From assembly GCA_965112735.1 (NCBI GenBank), contig OZ218957.1, positions 1,116,001-1,180,000 on the forward strand: DNA of 64,000 nt, written 5' to 3'. Both the position numbers and the translations under genes were made by a program. This document shows, piece by piece, positions 31,232 to 44,300 of this stretch. The notes under the pieces are model-generated. The model saw only the letters and a list, made by a program, of their open reading frames with translations. It had not been told where the DNA came from and searched no databases. Within the stretch, counting starts at the first letter, position 1, and each line of letters opens with the position of its first letter. The DNA is from Phaeosaccion multiseriatum. Lineage: Eukaryota > Ochrophyta, other classes.

Positions 31232-31373
31232 GTCCTCTCACGTCACTGTGGAGGAGGGGAAAGGGAAAGGGGACAAAATTATGTCATTCGCCATCTGTGA
31301 TGGGTTGTTGGTCGTCCGTTCCCCCTCGAATCACCTCCATTTTTTCCGAGTATTAGCAAGAGCCAAAAAAAAG
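31232..31373. promoter_or_regulatory. Divergent promoter region, AlaRS / chalcone-isomerase-like
   Basis: These 142 bp lie between divergent start codons. The region is open in the plus frame upstream of the CHI-like ATG, but the leader that fits a signal peptide begins at 31374. Confidence 0.45.
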
Positions 31374-32551
31374 ATGAAAACAGCAGCCGCCGCTGTCGTG
31401 GTGGCGGTCTTGTCTCTTCTGGGAGGCAGCGTGGCAGATGTGAAAGAGCCAGCGACCCACATCTCTTTCAAAGAGAGCATGAAGCTGCCCGGAGGCTCAC
31501 AGACCAGGTGTGTCGTGCCCTCTCTCTGCCCTTCTCTTGCGCCTTTCTCGTTGCCTCATTCACACCTCTCCTTGCAGTCTCGCAGGTGTAGGTGTCCGGG
31601 TTAAGAAGATAGGGCCCGTCAAGGCGAAAGTGTACGCCCTCGGGATGTACATGGACAAGTCGGGGGCCCAAAAGACCCTCTCCAAGTACACGTGCGTTTC
31701 TGGGTTACTGGGGAGGGAGGAGGGCGGGAAGGAGTCAACCCGTGACGTGCTATCCATTTTTCTCCACTAGCGTGCTTTCGGTTCCATGGGCAGCCGTAAA
31801 TAGTAGATAGCATGCTGGCTGACGCGGGCAGCAGCAGATACCACGTCCGCCTGAGCCGGGCGATAGCAGATAGCGATGCCAGATAGCAGACAGGCTGCCG
31901 CTGCCAATGGTAGATACCAGCTCGACAATATCAACGATAGTAGATGACTGGTAGCACGTATGGGTCGAAAGGAGGACGCGGTGTTGCCCTCTTCAGCCCC
32001 TTCTTCAACATCCTTCTCCGCTTGGCTTCCCCACAGGAACGTGGACAAGTCCTCCCTGAAGAAAGACCAATCCTTCTTCAATGCCATCAAGGGAGGGAAG
32101 TTTGAGAAGACTTTTGTAAGTGGTTGCGGCTGTAAGTTGCGGGGGGGGGGCGGGGTGGCGAGAGGGTGGTCTCTCACCCTGTAAGCAATTCTCTCCTTCT
32201 TGCTTGTTGCAGGTATTGAAAATGGCGCGCAAGGTTGGCACGGAGAAGATGGTGTCTGCGCTGGCTGAAAGCGTCAAGCCGCGCATGCGGGGAAGCAAAG
32301 CCCCACTCGAGGAGTTTGAGTCCATTCTGCTCGAGGCAGTGAGCGCCGAAGGAGCGGCCAACAAGGGGATGCAGTTCGGCTTTGTCTGCAAGCCCGGGTC
32401 TCTGTGTGTCAGCATCAACGGCAAACAAGCTGGAACGATCAGCAGCGGCTCCCTTAGCGACGCTATGCAGGACGTGTATCTCGATGGAAAAGGCGTCTCG
32501 CCAGATTGCAAGGCTAACGTAGCGCAGACGATCTCGGGTTGGCTCGCGTAG
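31374..32551 (+). CDS. Chalcone-isomerase-like (fatty-acid-binding type) secretory protein
   Basis: Predicted 221 residues. Exons 31374-31507, 31578-31691, 32037-32115 and 32213-32551 are in phase. A signal peptide (AAVVVAVLSLLGGSVA) opens it. The chalcone-isomerase-like fold is seen in GVGVRVKKIGPVKAKVYALG, MYMDKSGA, the helix KMARKVGTEKMVSALAESVK, and the C-terminal YLDGKGVSPDCKANVAQTIS. In plants, family members without chalcone substrates bind fatty acids in plastids; most algal homologues belong to that non-catalytic group, which is the likelier role here. A 345-bp intron separates exons 2 and 3, far longer than others in this gene. It is divergent from AlaRS. Confidence 0.88.
31692..32036 (+). 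other. Unusually long intron with repeated GATAG/AGATA words
   Basis: This intron of the chalcone-isomerase-like gene has a CG-poor middle (31800-31950) in which GATAG, AGATAC and GCAGATAG recur about nine times with irregular spacing. No coding potential is seen. It may be a decayed short repeat insertion. Confidence 0.6.
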
Positions 32552-33218
32552 AGAGAGAGCTCAAGCGCGAGGCCCTGCTGACCCTGGGGCTCTCGTACTT
32601 CCTTTTATATGCAGATAGACTTAGACGCCAAAGACCTCAAAACGCCAAAAAAAAAAGAGAGATCAATAATTCTCTCTCTCTGGTGTAGCGTAACGCCATA
32701 TTTATTTTTTATTTCCATTTTCGCTCGGTGTGATACTGGCCCCTTTTGTCGTGCAAGGAGGGAGGAAGACAGGAGAGCGAAGAGCGCGTGTCGGTATTAT
32801 TATGCATTGCCCGGCAACTCCCTTTCGACCCTGGACAAGATTATCTGATTCCTGATTATGACCGGCGCCAGCCGGCCTGATTACTGATTATGGCGCCAGC
32901 CCGATGAAATGGCCGGCGCCAGCCAGCCTGGTTGCTGATTATGCGCCAGCCGGGGGGTTTTGTTCGGCGCACACCGTAGATCTGGTGTTTGTGGAGTTGG
33001 GTGTCCTCGCCCCCCCGCCCCCCCCAAACGTGGCCACTAAACGGTTAAATTCCGATCAAATTCCCGCTTCCCCTCTTTATCTGCGCCACACTATTTTGCT
33101 GCAGCAGCAGCAAATCTACCGCCGCCAAAAGTAGGATCATAGATAAAGACATGAGTTGTGAAGCCCAGGTCTCCCTCCCAAGGCGATCTGGAGAGTCAAT
33201 CTGCAGATCCAGCCTAAA
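32552..33218. other. Intergenic region with GC-rich palindromic repeats
   Basis: This 667-bp gap lies between two plus-strand genes. From 32845 to 32960, the unit CTGATTATG followed by a palindromic GGCGCC core (for example CCGGCGCCAGCCGGCC at 32863) is repeated three times with variation. The remainder has A-runs, short CT runs and a C-homopolymer near 33015; I see no gene there. The promoter of the 49-exon gene is presumably in the last ~200 bp. Confidence 0.7.
32845..32960. repeat. Palindromic GGCCGGCGCCAGCC repeat cluster (copy 1)
   Basis: Three imperfect units joined by CTGATTATG spacers. The core CCGGCGCCAGCCGGCC is nearly self-complementary. The same core appears in reverse orientation at 51612-51677. 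Confidence 0.75.
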
Positions 33219-36200
33219 ATGGTGATGGGGCTCTTCCGGCGTCTGGCGCTGGTATGGATCCTCCAGCTCGCCCTCTCCTATGAGTTGCGCTTGCGAGTGC
33301 AACCAGGGCGAGCAGAAGGAGGGCTGGAGTTCTTGGAACAGCCTCAGGTGATCTTTGTCCCTCTCCTCTCGACGTACAAGCTTTCGTCCTCATCCTTTCC
33401 CTCCCGGCTTTGCCTTTGACCCAGCTTGAAATCCTCGAGGATGGAAGCGAAGAGCTGGCTAAAGGCTTCCTCGGGTACGGCACATGTCACCTATATTCTA
33501 GGCCCTCCGGACAACAGCACCAAGAGGTTTGGAAGGATGGGGGAACCAGCTTGATTGAGACTGCAGCATCTTTCAGCGGGTGAGTCGGGAAGAGAAGCGG
33601 GGCAGGCCAGCGAGCAAGCTGCCCCCTGACGCACTGCTTTCCATCTCAACGCAGAGGGAGGGCTACATTCTCGGGGCTGTCCATCTCTGGGGCAGGCGTG
33701 GGCTATGAGCTTCGCTTCACTGCGTACACCAGGTAAGACACCACGTCCAGGGCTCTTTGGAAGGGTTGGAAAAGGGATGCAGGCAAAGCTAAGTCAGACC
33801 TTCTCTCTTTGTGCACAGTGCTGGTGTCGGAGTCGCCTTTGTGGACAGTGAACCTCTTGATGTTCAAGTCGGCGATGCTTACTCCATCGCTTTTGTGGCA
33901 CCCGTTGGCTCCGTCTGGGGTGGGGAAACTTTTGAGGATGCACCCGTTGTCGCTGTGCGAGACAAGGGAGGAAACGACGTAACATACTTCAGTGGGGGCT
34001 TTGTGCACGCCTTTCTAGCCGAGGCTCCGGAAGGGGGCTTCTTGCAGCCCTCGCACTCGGTGAGGTCCAAGGTGGTGCGAGGCTACGCAGATTTGAGCAG
34101 CCTCCGCATTGACAAAGCCGGGTCCGACTACGTGCTGGCCGTCAACACTTCGCTGACGCTGGCTGGAGTGGATTATCTCGAATCAGAGCCCTTCACAGTG
34201 GCAGTCGGACCGCCCAACCGCCTGGTCCTGTCCGAGGTGGGTTACATTCCATCTCTTGCCCCCGAAGCGCTCTCTCGTTGCTGACTGTCGGCGTGTCTCT
34301 GACAGGACCCCGTCAATGGCACCATCCGGGCGGGTGTGCCATTTGAAGTGCAGCCCACTGTGATGGTGTATGACGCAGGAGGGAATGTGCTTGATGAAGA
34401 CAGCGAATCAGGTAGGCAGGGAAGGGGGAAGTTGGGGACAGGGTTCGCGTGTGGGTGCGTCTGTCCGTCTGTCTGTCTCTGTCGACTGACACGGTGCGTC
34501 GTGACCCCACCCTGCAGCGGTCCTTGTGGCCATTCACAAGAACACTGCAAAGGCATCCCTGGGCCCAGACGACAAGGTAAGATCCACGTACAGCGCTTTC
34601 CACGGCCCACAGAGCCCTCGGATCGCTGAGCTGTGGAGCCTGCCCTATTTGCCCGGCAGGTATTCGAGGTCCTTGACGCTGGGGTGGCCACGTTTGGAAG
34701 CCTCTCCATCGACCGCGTGGGCTACGCCATGTCCCTACGTTTCACTCTGTACGAGTACGATCACTTCTCCGACGATTGGCACGAGGTGAGATGAGAGCGT
34801 CTGAGCGAAGAACGAACCGTGCGCCTCACGCTGCTGCTGCTGCTTCGCCTCCCCCTCCCCCGCTCTCTTCTCTTTCCCGATCATCAGACGGGCATCTTCG
34901 CAGACTCAGCCTCCTTTCACGTGAGGGAAGGGCCCGTGAGGGGCCTGAGAGTGGATCGGAGTATCGACGGAGGCTGGGCAGGAGGTGAGGAGAAGGGCTA
35001 TATCTGTGTGGCGGGCATCTTGGTCCGGAGTAACAGAGCCGCCCTCGGCCGCTTTCCTCTCTCGGATCTCAGGACGAGCCTTCAAGGGTCAGCCGCACCT
35101 GTCCCTGGTGGACTGCGGAATGAATGTAGTGACGGCCGACAACGAGACAGTGGTGGTGGCCTCCATCACCCCGTCCCTGGCCGTGAGCTACGACGTGGCT
35201 GTCGACACTTCCGCAGATGCAGCGGTGCACGTGCTTGACGTGTCCACCACATCAGGTACGGGAGGGAGGGTGGGAGGAATGCCCCTACTGGGTTAACCTG
35301 TCCCTGTGCCGCTGCTAAGCCTTGTGCAACTCACGACGGCCTTCTTGAACCTCCTCTCCCTCTCTCTCTCCGCAGCGCTCGGGACAGCGGCAGTAGGGGA
35401 TGAGGTCCCCATTCAAGTGACCTTCAACGCGGAGGTTGTCGTGGACACTGCGGAGGGAAGCGCCATTCCCACGCTCTCTCTGAACAACTCGGCTTCAGCC
35501 GTCTTGGTGAACAGCACCACAAACACGACCAGCTCGGTCCTCACCTTTCTATACTCGGTGGGGACAGGCGACGAGAGTGGCTTTCTCGCCTACTCAGACG
35601 TAGATGCTTTGGAGCTGAACGGAGCGAGCATGGTGCGTGGATGAAGAAAACTCCTTCTCTGTTCCAGTGGGAGGGAGACAGGTTCCAATTTCGCCCCCCC
35701 TGCCCCCCCCCCCCCTTCTTTTTCTTTGCTTAGGTTGACTTGTTGGGGAGGAGTGCAAACATCACTCTCCCCTCCGTAGGACAGAACGGAAGCCTGTCGG
35801 GGGGGGCGGGGGGCTTTTTCATCGACACTGCCGTGCCCTACGTGACCGCCGTAGGGACCTCTCTGGACAGCGGGGAGTACGGAGTTGGTCAAGCCTTGGT
35901 GAGGAGTAGAGCCGTAAAGCCCCATCCTGCTCCAGCCGTCTCACACCCTTCGCTCTCCTGCTCTCAGGTTGTGGCCGTGAATTTCAGTTTCCCGGTGACT
36001 GTGGCCACTGCTAGCTCTGCGCCCCCTCCGCTCTTTCCCCTCGAGCTGAATGCGACCAACCTCGTCTACGCGACGTACTTCACCGGTAGTGGCAGCAACC
36101 AGCTTCTGTTCAAGTACTCCGTAAAGGTACGCTCGAGCTTCCCTGGCACCCTCGCCCGCCCACAAGCGCCGCGCACACCCCCACCCCCGACATTGCTGTG

Positions 36201-39200
36201 TCTTGTCTATTGTCTCTCTTGCCTCTTATCTTATCCTGCGCATCGCGCGACAGGCCGGCGACTCCTTCGCAGCAGGCGTATCGTTTCCCTCCACAGGCGC
36301 CCTAGCCAACATCACTTTACCCGTGGTGGACTGGGAAACATACTCAGTGCCCGCCGCCGTGCTCCAAGCCTCTGAGGACCCCACATTGTATGCTAATGTC
36401 AGCCTGAAGCACCTGACGGGTGATTTCGGAGCCAACATCACCATCGACACCACCAGACCCTCCGTCGACTCTGAGCTAGGGGTCTGGGCGAGATCCAACG
36501 GTACCTTCTATGCCTTGGACGAGGTTAGTATTTGCCCTCCCCCTCCTCCCCCCCCTAGAGAAGGCACCAATGGCTGAGCACCTTCCCCTTCCCAAATCCT
36601 CCCCGCCTTCGAAGGTGCTCATCACTGTGTCCTTCACCAAGCCTGTGAGCGTGGAGGGCGACGTCGGCCTTAGGCTGGAGACGGGCTCCACAGACACGCG
36701 AGCAGAGCTGCACAGTGGGGGAAATGGAACCACCGACGTGACGTTCATGTACCGCGTCAAGCAGGGCGACACGGCGTCTTTGCTCAACTACAAATCCAGG
36801 TAAGTCACATCTAAGCGCTATCGGAACCTCGGGCGATTCCGATTAACGAACTTTTCGATTCGCCCCTCCCCGCCGACCTCGCCGTCGACAGATTCGCGCT
36901 GGAGCTCGGCGGTCACGGCGCCGTGTACAGGCACTCCACGGCCCCTTCGCAGACGTGCGACTTGGATCTACTGCAAGCATCTCAAGGTAAGCATCTGTGG
37001 TGGATGGTGTTGTCGGTCCGCTCGTGCGTGCCGTACGGTCTGTGACCGGTCTGTCTGTCTATGTATTCCTCTGCTCTCTCTTCCGGCCTCGCGTCGCCTT
37101 GCACAGCTTCGCGGAGCCTCGCGGACACGTCAGTCGTGGTCATCGACGGAGGGAGACCAAAGGCCATCAGCGTGGCGTTGAATAGCGCGACGTCGGATAA
37201 CAGCACGTGAGTGAGCCACCGTTTCCCTACGCCCCCTTCTCGGGCCCTTTAGACTAACTCCGCGCTCCCTTTCTCCACTCGACGCTATAGCCTACGCACC
37301 GGAGACGAGGCATATGTGGATGTCGTGTTCGACAAGCCGGTGAGTCCGCCCCTGCCCTGCCTCCCAGAGCGTGGCGGCAAATCTCTAAGCAACCCTGCCT
37401 CTCCTTTGTTCCCCATCCTCTCCCTCTCCAAAGCTCTTCGTTAGAGGGGACCCTGTGCTCGTGCTCAACGTCGGCCGAGCTAGGGAGGCGACCTACGTCA
37501 GTGGAAACCTGTCCTCCAACATGACCTTCAAATACACGGCTCGGAAGGGCGACTACGCGGACACCTTGAGCTACCGGTTCACGGATGCTCTCTGCGCGGA
37601 GAGTGGATGCCCAGCCGCCGCCTCCACCTCCACTGGAGCGGTGGGCGTGTACGGTATGCCTCTGCACACGCAAGGGGTCGTAGGGGTCGCCGCCAACTGG
37701 CTGCTCCCCAACGCCTTGGGACAACGCACGGAGGGAGTGCCCATCGCCGCCAACCTCAGCGTCGACACTTCCGGCGGGGCCTCCACCACCGTACAGAGCA
37801 TCTCCACCACGAGAGAGACAGGCCCGTGGGGGGTGGGGCAGCAAATCGACGTGAGCCTCGTCTTTACGGACGAAGTAGATGTGGGCACCCGTCTGCCCCG
37901 CCTGGCCCTCAGCAATGGAGCATTGGCAACCTACTACGAGGGAGGCGGGACAGACACTCTGACGTTCTTGTACACTGTGGGCGAGGGTGACAATAGCACG
38001 GAAGCGCTGGACGTGGACATGACGAATAGGTGAGCGAGCAAGTACCATTGGGCAAGCAACCTTGGGCAAGTGCCCCCTCTGGCAAGTACCCTTGGCCACT
38101 CCCATGTTTCCCCTACGCTCGGCTCACCGAAGTGTGCGAATCGCGTGCCAATCTCTGCCTCCCTCGCAGTACTGGGACCGGCTCAGCGCTGCACTGCAGC
38201 AGTGGCATTTGCGCTCTCACGGATGGCAATGGAGCTGCGGTGGACATGACTCTCGGCGCCAACCTGACGCTGGCACAGGCCAACGTGACCATCGACACCT
38301 CCCCACCGAGGGTCACAGACGTGTACTCGGCCAAAGCCACGTCCGAGTACTCCGGCGGCGTGTACACTGTCGGGGAGGAGCTCGACGTGTCAGTGCGCTT
38401 CGATCTGCCCGTTGTGGTGCGGGGCACGCCTCGGCTTCGCTTGGAGACTGGAGGGTATGCCACCTACTCGGGCCTCTCTAGCGACGGCCTCGTGCTCAGC
38501 TTTGCCTACTTGGTGATTGAGGGGGACAGCAGCACCAACCTCACGTGGTGGGGGGTAGGGGACGGGGGCGCCGCCCTGGATGCCAATGCCGACAGCATCC
38601 TGCGCCTGTCCAGCCGCCCAACCACGGCAGCGAATCTTTCTCTGCCGTTGGTGGCCGCACCACTCGCGAGGGGCGGCAACACAATCGCCCTCAACACCAC
38701 CGGACAGCCTGTCGTGACCAATGTGTCGTCTCTCTCAGCGGAGGGCAGCGTGTACGCCCCTGGCGATGAGCTGTGGTTCGAGGTGACGTTTGATCGCTCC
38801 GTGTCAGTGAGTGGAGTGCCAGTGCTGCACCTAGACACAGGCAACTGCCAGCCGGGCAGGGCCTACTACTCGCACGGCAGTGGCAACACCTCCCTCGCCT
38901 TTGTGTATACCGCACAAGAAGGGGACTCCACTCCAGCAGTGCGCTTGTCGGACACACATGCTCTGCATTTTGGATACAGCGAGGACCACCCAGACCGACA
39001 TATCGCCACGGGCAGGGGCGAAGGGGTGGGCTACGAGGAGGGCCTGCGCAGCTCGATTAGATGGGCGAGCACTAGCCCCACGGTGGGCGCCTCCAAACAA
39101 TTGGATGTGCCCGAGGGGATTATCGGCTCGCCAGCCATCGATGGGGCAGTGCCGCGGATAGTGGCGCTGGATTTCCAGGGGGGGCAGAACGAGTCCTATG

Positions 39201-41304
39201 CGGGAGGAGACGTGGTTGGGATCAATGTGACTTTCAGCGCGCCTGTGATGGTCGTCAATGGCACCCCGAGCATCAAGCTGGAGACGGGACCAATCAGCAG
39301 GAGGGCGCACTTTGTCGGACTCGGCCCTGACGGAAACGCTACCGAGGGTACGTGCCATAATATGCCGTGTGGCTCTGAAGGGTTCGCGAGAGACCGTCGC
39401 TTATATCCAAAGCCCCCCTTCGCTTCCCTGCTCGCTTGCTTGGTCTCACATCGTCCTCGTTGATGCTGCTGCTAAACAACAGGGAGTGAGCTGCTCTTCG
39501 AGTACACGGTCGTGACGGGGGACTCTGCCTCCGACCTGGACTACTGGAGCGACGCCTCCGAGTGGCGCCATGCCGCGGCGTCCTTCGAGCTCAATGGGGG
39601 GGGCGTGTACCGCGCGGCAGGGAATGCTGTGCTGGAGGCAGACACGCACCTCAATCCCCCGGGGGGCTGGCTCTCGGGCGACACGCAACTCACTGCAGTG
39701 GCGGGAGAGGCGCACTTCAGGGACTTGATGGTGAGGGGGGAGGGCCGCGGCTGCTTCTGACGGCCTGACCGACTGACGGCCTGGCCGACTGACTGCCTGC
39801 TTGCCTACTGCCTGACTGACTGCCTGACTACATGTGCTGTCCGCCCTGGTTGCAGGTACTTGTGCGAGGTCGAGGGTACCGTGTGTGGTTCTCTGCACAG
39901 CCCAGGCACCTGCAGAACGCATCGTCCCTCGCTACTTCGCTGACGTTTGAGGCGGGCTTCTCCGTGGAGGTGAGACAGGATTCATCATCTGCCCACCCCG
40001 CAATTTGAATCAATCATCTCCAGCGCTCACTTCACTGTGCGTCTCTCTCCCTTTCTCTCTCTCTCTCTTTGCACCCCCCAGACGGAAGTGCACGCGTCCG
40101 ACGGTGCCTCGGGCGACAAGATGGGCTGGTCAGTTAAGGTGGATGGCGATATGCTCATAACAGGGGCCCCTGGTAAGAGCCTGGCCACATCCGAGGTGCA
40201 GCTGCTCAAGCTCACCGGGGGCCGGAAGGAGCAGGTGCGTGTATGAAAGAGAGATGAACAAGGACAAGGGTTGGGAGGGGGGAAGCGGTGTACATGGCAC
40301 TCGAGCCGCCAACTGCTGCCCTTCCCTTGGTCGCAGGTGTCAGAGGTGCAGCTGGTGTCGGTCGAAGCCGTCCAGCAGAAGGAGATTCAGCAATTCACAA
40401 CTTCTGCGGACGTGTCTGCGTCCGTCGGGGGGCACTGGAGCCTCACTTACCCCGGCCTTGGCAGCATGAGGACCATTCCGGCGGACGCCACCATCGACCA
40501 GGTTTGTCTACATAAGAAGGGGCAGAGAGAGAGAGCTTGCTTTGGCCCTGTTCCTTGCCCGCTCTTACAGACTACGGCTGACACCGAGACCCCATCTCTG
40601 CGTCCGTCCCAAAAGGTCCAAGTGTTCATCCAGGAGGACTGGCCCAGCCTCGGTAGAGTGCGCGTCTCCCGAGAAGGTACGGCGCCCTCCCTCCAGCCCC
40701 GCACGATGAGGCCTCTGTTTTCCTTACGGCTGCTGCTCTTGATACTGCTTGTGCTACATCTGCTGCGTTCCTGGCCCTCTTGCGTCTGTCATCCCCTCCC
40801 CCCTCCCCTTCCCATAGTCAACACATTCTGCGAGTGCACGGACGGCTTCGTGTGGACAGTGAACTTCGAGGAGGCGGAGGGAGAGGTCGCCACCATGATA
40901 CCGGACGGGAGCCTCCTCACAGGAGACGGGGCCTCCATCTCCAACGTCACCACTCTCCAGGTAGGCACAGGGGAGGCCTGAGCTCACTCGCCATGCTTCG
41001 CGCTTGGTTGTTCACTGGCAACTACTGCCTCGCTACCTCCCACGCAGGACTCGCCCTCCTTAGGGGGCACCTTCACGTTGATGTACGACGGCTGGTCTGC
41101 AATCAGAGCCAACGCCAGCCGAGGCGGCCAGGGCTTCAACTCCACACGGCCCCTCCCCTTTGACGCCAACGCGTCCTACCTCGCCGACGTGCTCCACACG
41201 GACCTCAACCTCACCGTTATCGACATCGACGCGCAGACTCCGGACCCACGAGGAGGGCGCAAGTAAGTGGGGCGAGTGCCTGTCTCAAGCTCCCCTGATG
41301 CCCG

Positions 41305-41335
<31 letters not shown>

Positions 41336-44300
41336 GAAGCGATTTCTCGACCCCCCACCCACCCCCTTTTGTCTTCTCTTATCTTTGTGTCAAGATGGGT
41401 CATCACGTTTGGGTCTGATTGGGGCGACTTTGATATCAACGAGCTCACCTCGGACCCTTCGGGCCTCACTGGTAACGGAGCGCGCGTGTGGCACCAGACG
41501 GGTAGGAACGGTACCGGCCCCATCACGGGCGAGTGGCGGGTGCGCTACGGGGGGAGCAGCTACACGGCGTGGATGCCGCACGACGCCTCCGCCGCCACCG
41601 TCCAAGAGGAACTGGAGCTGCTCGAGAGCATCGACGAGGTGGACGTGACAAGGACGGCCCTGGGAGACGCAAATGAGGTGAGAACCAAGGAGGGAAATAG
41701 GCGGCTCCGCTCCACACCCCCACACCCCCATTGCTCCACTCTGACGACGATGTCTGTCTGTCTCTTGGCGTCGTTTTGGCTATGTTTTGGCCGTGCCTCG
41801 GCTGTGCAGGTCTCTTGGTCCGTGACGTTCGTCACCGTGCGGCTGCAAACGGACTTTGGTTTCGTGCCGATAGCGATGGGCAACTTGCCCGCAATGGAGG
41901 TGGACTCCGCCATCCGGGGAACAGACGCGGTCTTGCAAGTGCGTGGGACGAAGGGAGGGGATCAGGTCCTAGTCGCATATGCTTAGAGTGCGGTTCCCCT
42001 CACTGCAGCTCTTGTCGTTGTCGCGCCTTCGCCTGTCTGCCTGCCACACTGCCTGCCACAGGTCTCTTACATGTTCGGTGGAGCGATGGACTATGCCCCG
42101 TGGGAGGGGAAGGTCATGGGGGCAGCTGGGGTGTCCGCAGGGGCCGCCTATCTCTTTGAGAGAGAGGCCCTGCCGGGTAAGACGCAAGGGCGAATGAAGA
42201 AGTGAAGGCAAAGGGTGCCTGCCGCACTCACTTTGCTTCCCTTTGCTTCACTTTGCTTGGTGTTGCCACATCACAGGCAGCAGCGGTGCGTCCCAGTGGT
42301 TGCCGGCACAGACACTGCTCGGCTCTGACACCAATTCAGACGACTCCTTCGGGTACTCAGTGGATCTGGACAGAGACTCGAGGCTTGTCATCATTGGGGC
42401 GCCGTACGCTGAGGTACGATTGGATAGACATGGACCGCATGAATCGCCTTGACAAGAGAGGATCTTCGAGAGCATTATTGCCTCACTTCCTCTAACCTCT
42501 ATGCTACGTAACGCTACGGGTGAATTGCACGCAGGACACGGGCGTGAGGGAGAAGCAGGCTCTGCGGTGCAATGCCACCTTGGATGGAACCTTCTCTATT
42601 TCCTTCCGCGGCTTCACCACCGACCCCATCCCCGCCAACACGAGCCTGAGGGGTCTGTACGAGGCCATGAAGGGGAACTTTGGCGGGACCACAGATCTGC
42701 ACACCCTTCCAGAGGTTGGTCTGTCTGTCACACGCACGTACACACACAGTGCACTGAGCCCCCCTTCCCCTCCCCTCTCCCTCTCTCTCCTCCGCATCCT
42801 TTGCTCGGCCCGCAGCTGGACGTGGATACGGCTTCCCCTTGGCCCTCCGACTCGTTCTGCAGCAACAACACCGCGGTGGTCACCTTCCGCACCCCGCAGC
42901 ACGATCAGACGATGGGCGAGGGCGATTTGGAGCTCCTCAGCGTGGACTCGAGCGGCCTCGGCGACGGCACCATCAAGGTGAGTGAGTCGTCGCTGATATT
43001 TGGTGATACCTGCTGCAGCTCCCTGGCGCCTATGGAGGTCCCCAGTCCCACCCTTTTGTGGCTCATTCGTGCTTGTGTTTGCTGCTTTTGCCTCAAGGTG
43101 TGGGAAGTACGCAAGGGAACCGTCAATCCCGACGGGCCGTACTCTCGCGGGCTCCAGAGGGGGGCAGCGTATGTGTTTAGATACAGAGCACGCGAGGGCA
43201 GGTGAGACAGAAGGAAGCCGTCGCTGTCTTGCAGTAATGGGAAGAGTCGTTGATGACTTACCTCTCTCTCTCTCTCTCTCTCTCCTTCTCTGTCCAATAG
43301 GTATGTCGAGGAGGAGAAGCTCATATCAAAGCAAGGCTCGGGGCAGGACCGCTTCGGGTGGGCGGTGTCCGTGCAGGGCAGGGCCGCAGATGTGGATTAC
43401 GCGTACGTTGCTTCGCCCGGCTCGAACAGCGAAGAGGGGCAGGTGGACGTGTTTGCACACAAACCGGAGACGGGGTCGTGGGCCTGGCTGCAGACACTCA
43501 CCTCCACTCTATGGACAGAGGAGGCAGACCAGTTCGGCACCAGCATCGCCCAGAGCGGCGACACCTTGGTGGTGGGGGGGGCGGCCTTCAACAGCAGCGC
43601 AGGGGCCATTTACGTGTTCACCACCTCACGCACCGAGCTGTTTCAGGGCGATCAGAGGATCATGTTGCCGAGTCCCGAGGCGGGTGACATGTTTGGCGCC
43701 AGCTTGGCTTTGTACAATAATTTGCTCGTTGTGGGCTGCCCCGGGCGGGACGACAAGTGGCTCTACATCGGCAAGGAGGAAGACCGCTCGGACTGGCGGG
43801 GCAGGGACACAGGGGCCGTGTACGTGTACCGCAGAGAGACGAGTGAGAACAGCTTCGAGCTGAGCCAGACCCTCACAGCCAGCAACATCAAGCCCTTCGA
43901 CCGTCTGGGCGTGAGCGTGAGCGTGGGCAAGGGTATCATCGTGGCTGCCTCGCACAGCGCCTACGAGCCGGGCCAGCTGGCCTACCAACGCGCTGTGCAA
44001 GTGGTCACCGTGCAAGCGAGCTCCGCAGAGGGGAGCGAAAGAGTGGGCAACTGGTTCAGACTGGGCTGGAAGCAGCAGTGTGGAGGAGACGGCGAGAACT
44101 GCTCGACCAGGTACGGCCAACGCAATTGAGCTCCGTGGTCGTGCGGGCTCTCGCTTGAATGCAGCTCCTCATTGTAATGTCTGCCCCCTCCCCCCCGGCG
44201 CTCTCTCTGCCCTTCTTTGCCCCCCCCCCCAAAGGTGGACGAATCCCATCGAGACGGATGCAAGCAGCGTGTCTCTGAAGAACAGCCTGCAAGACGCCTT

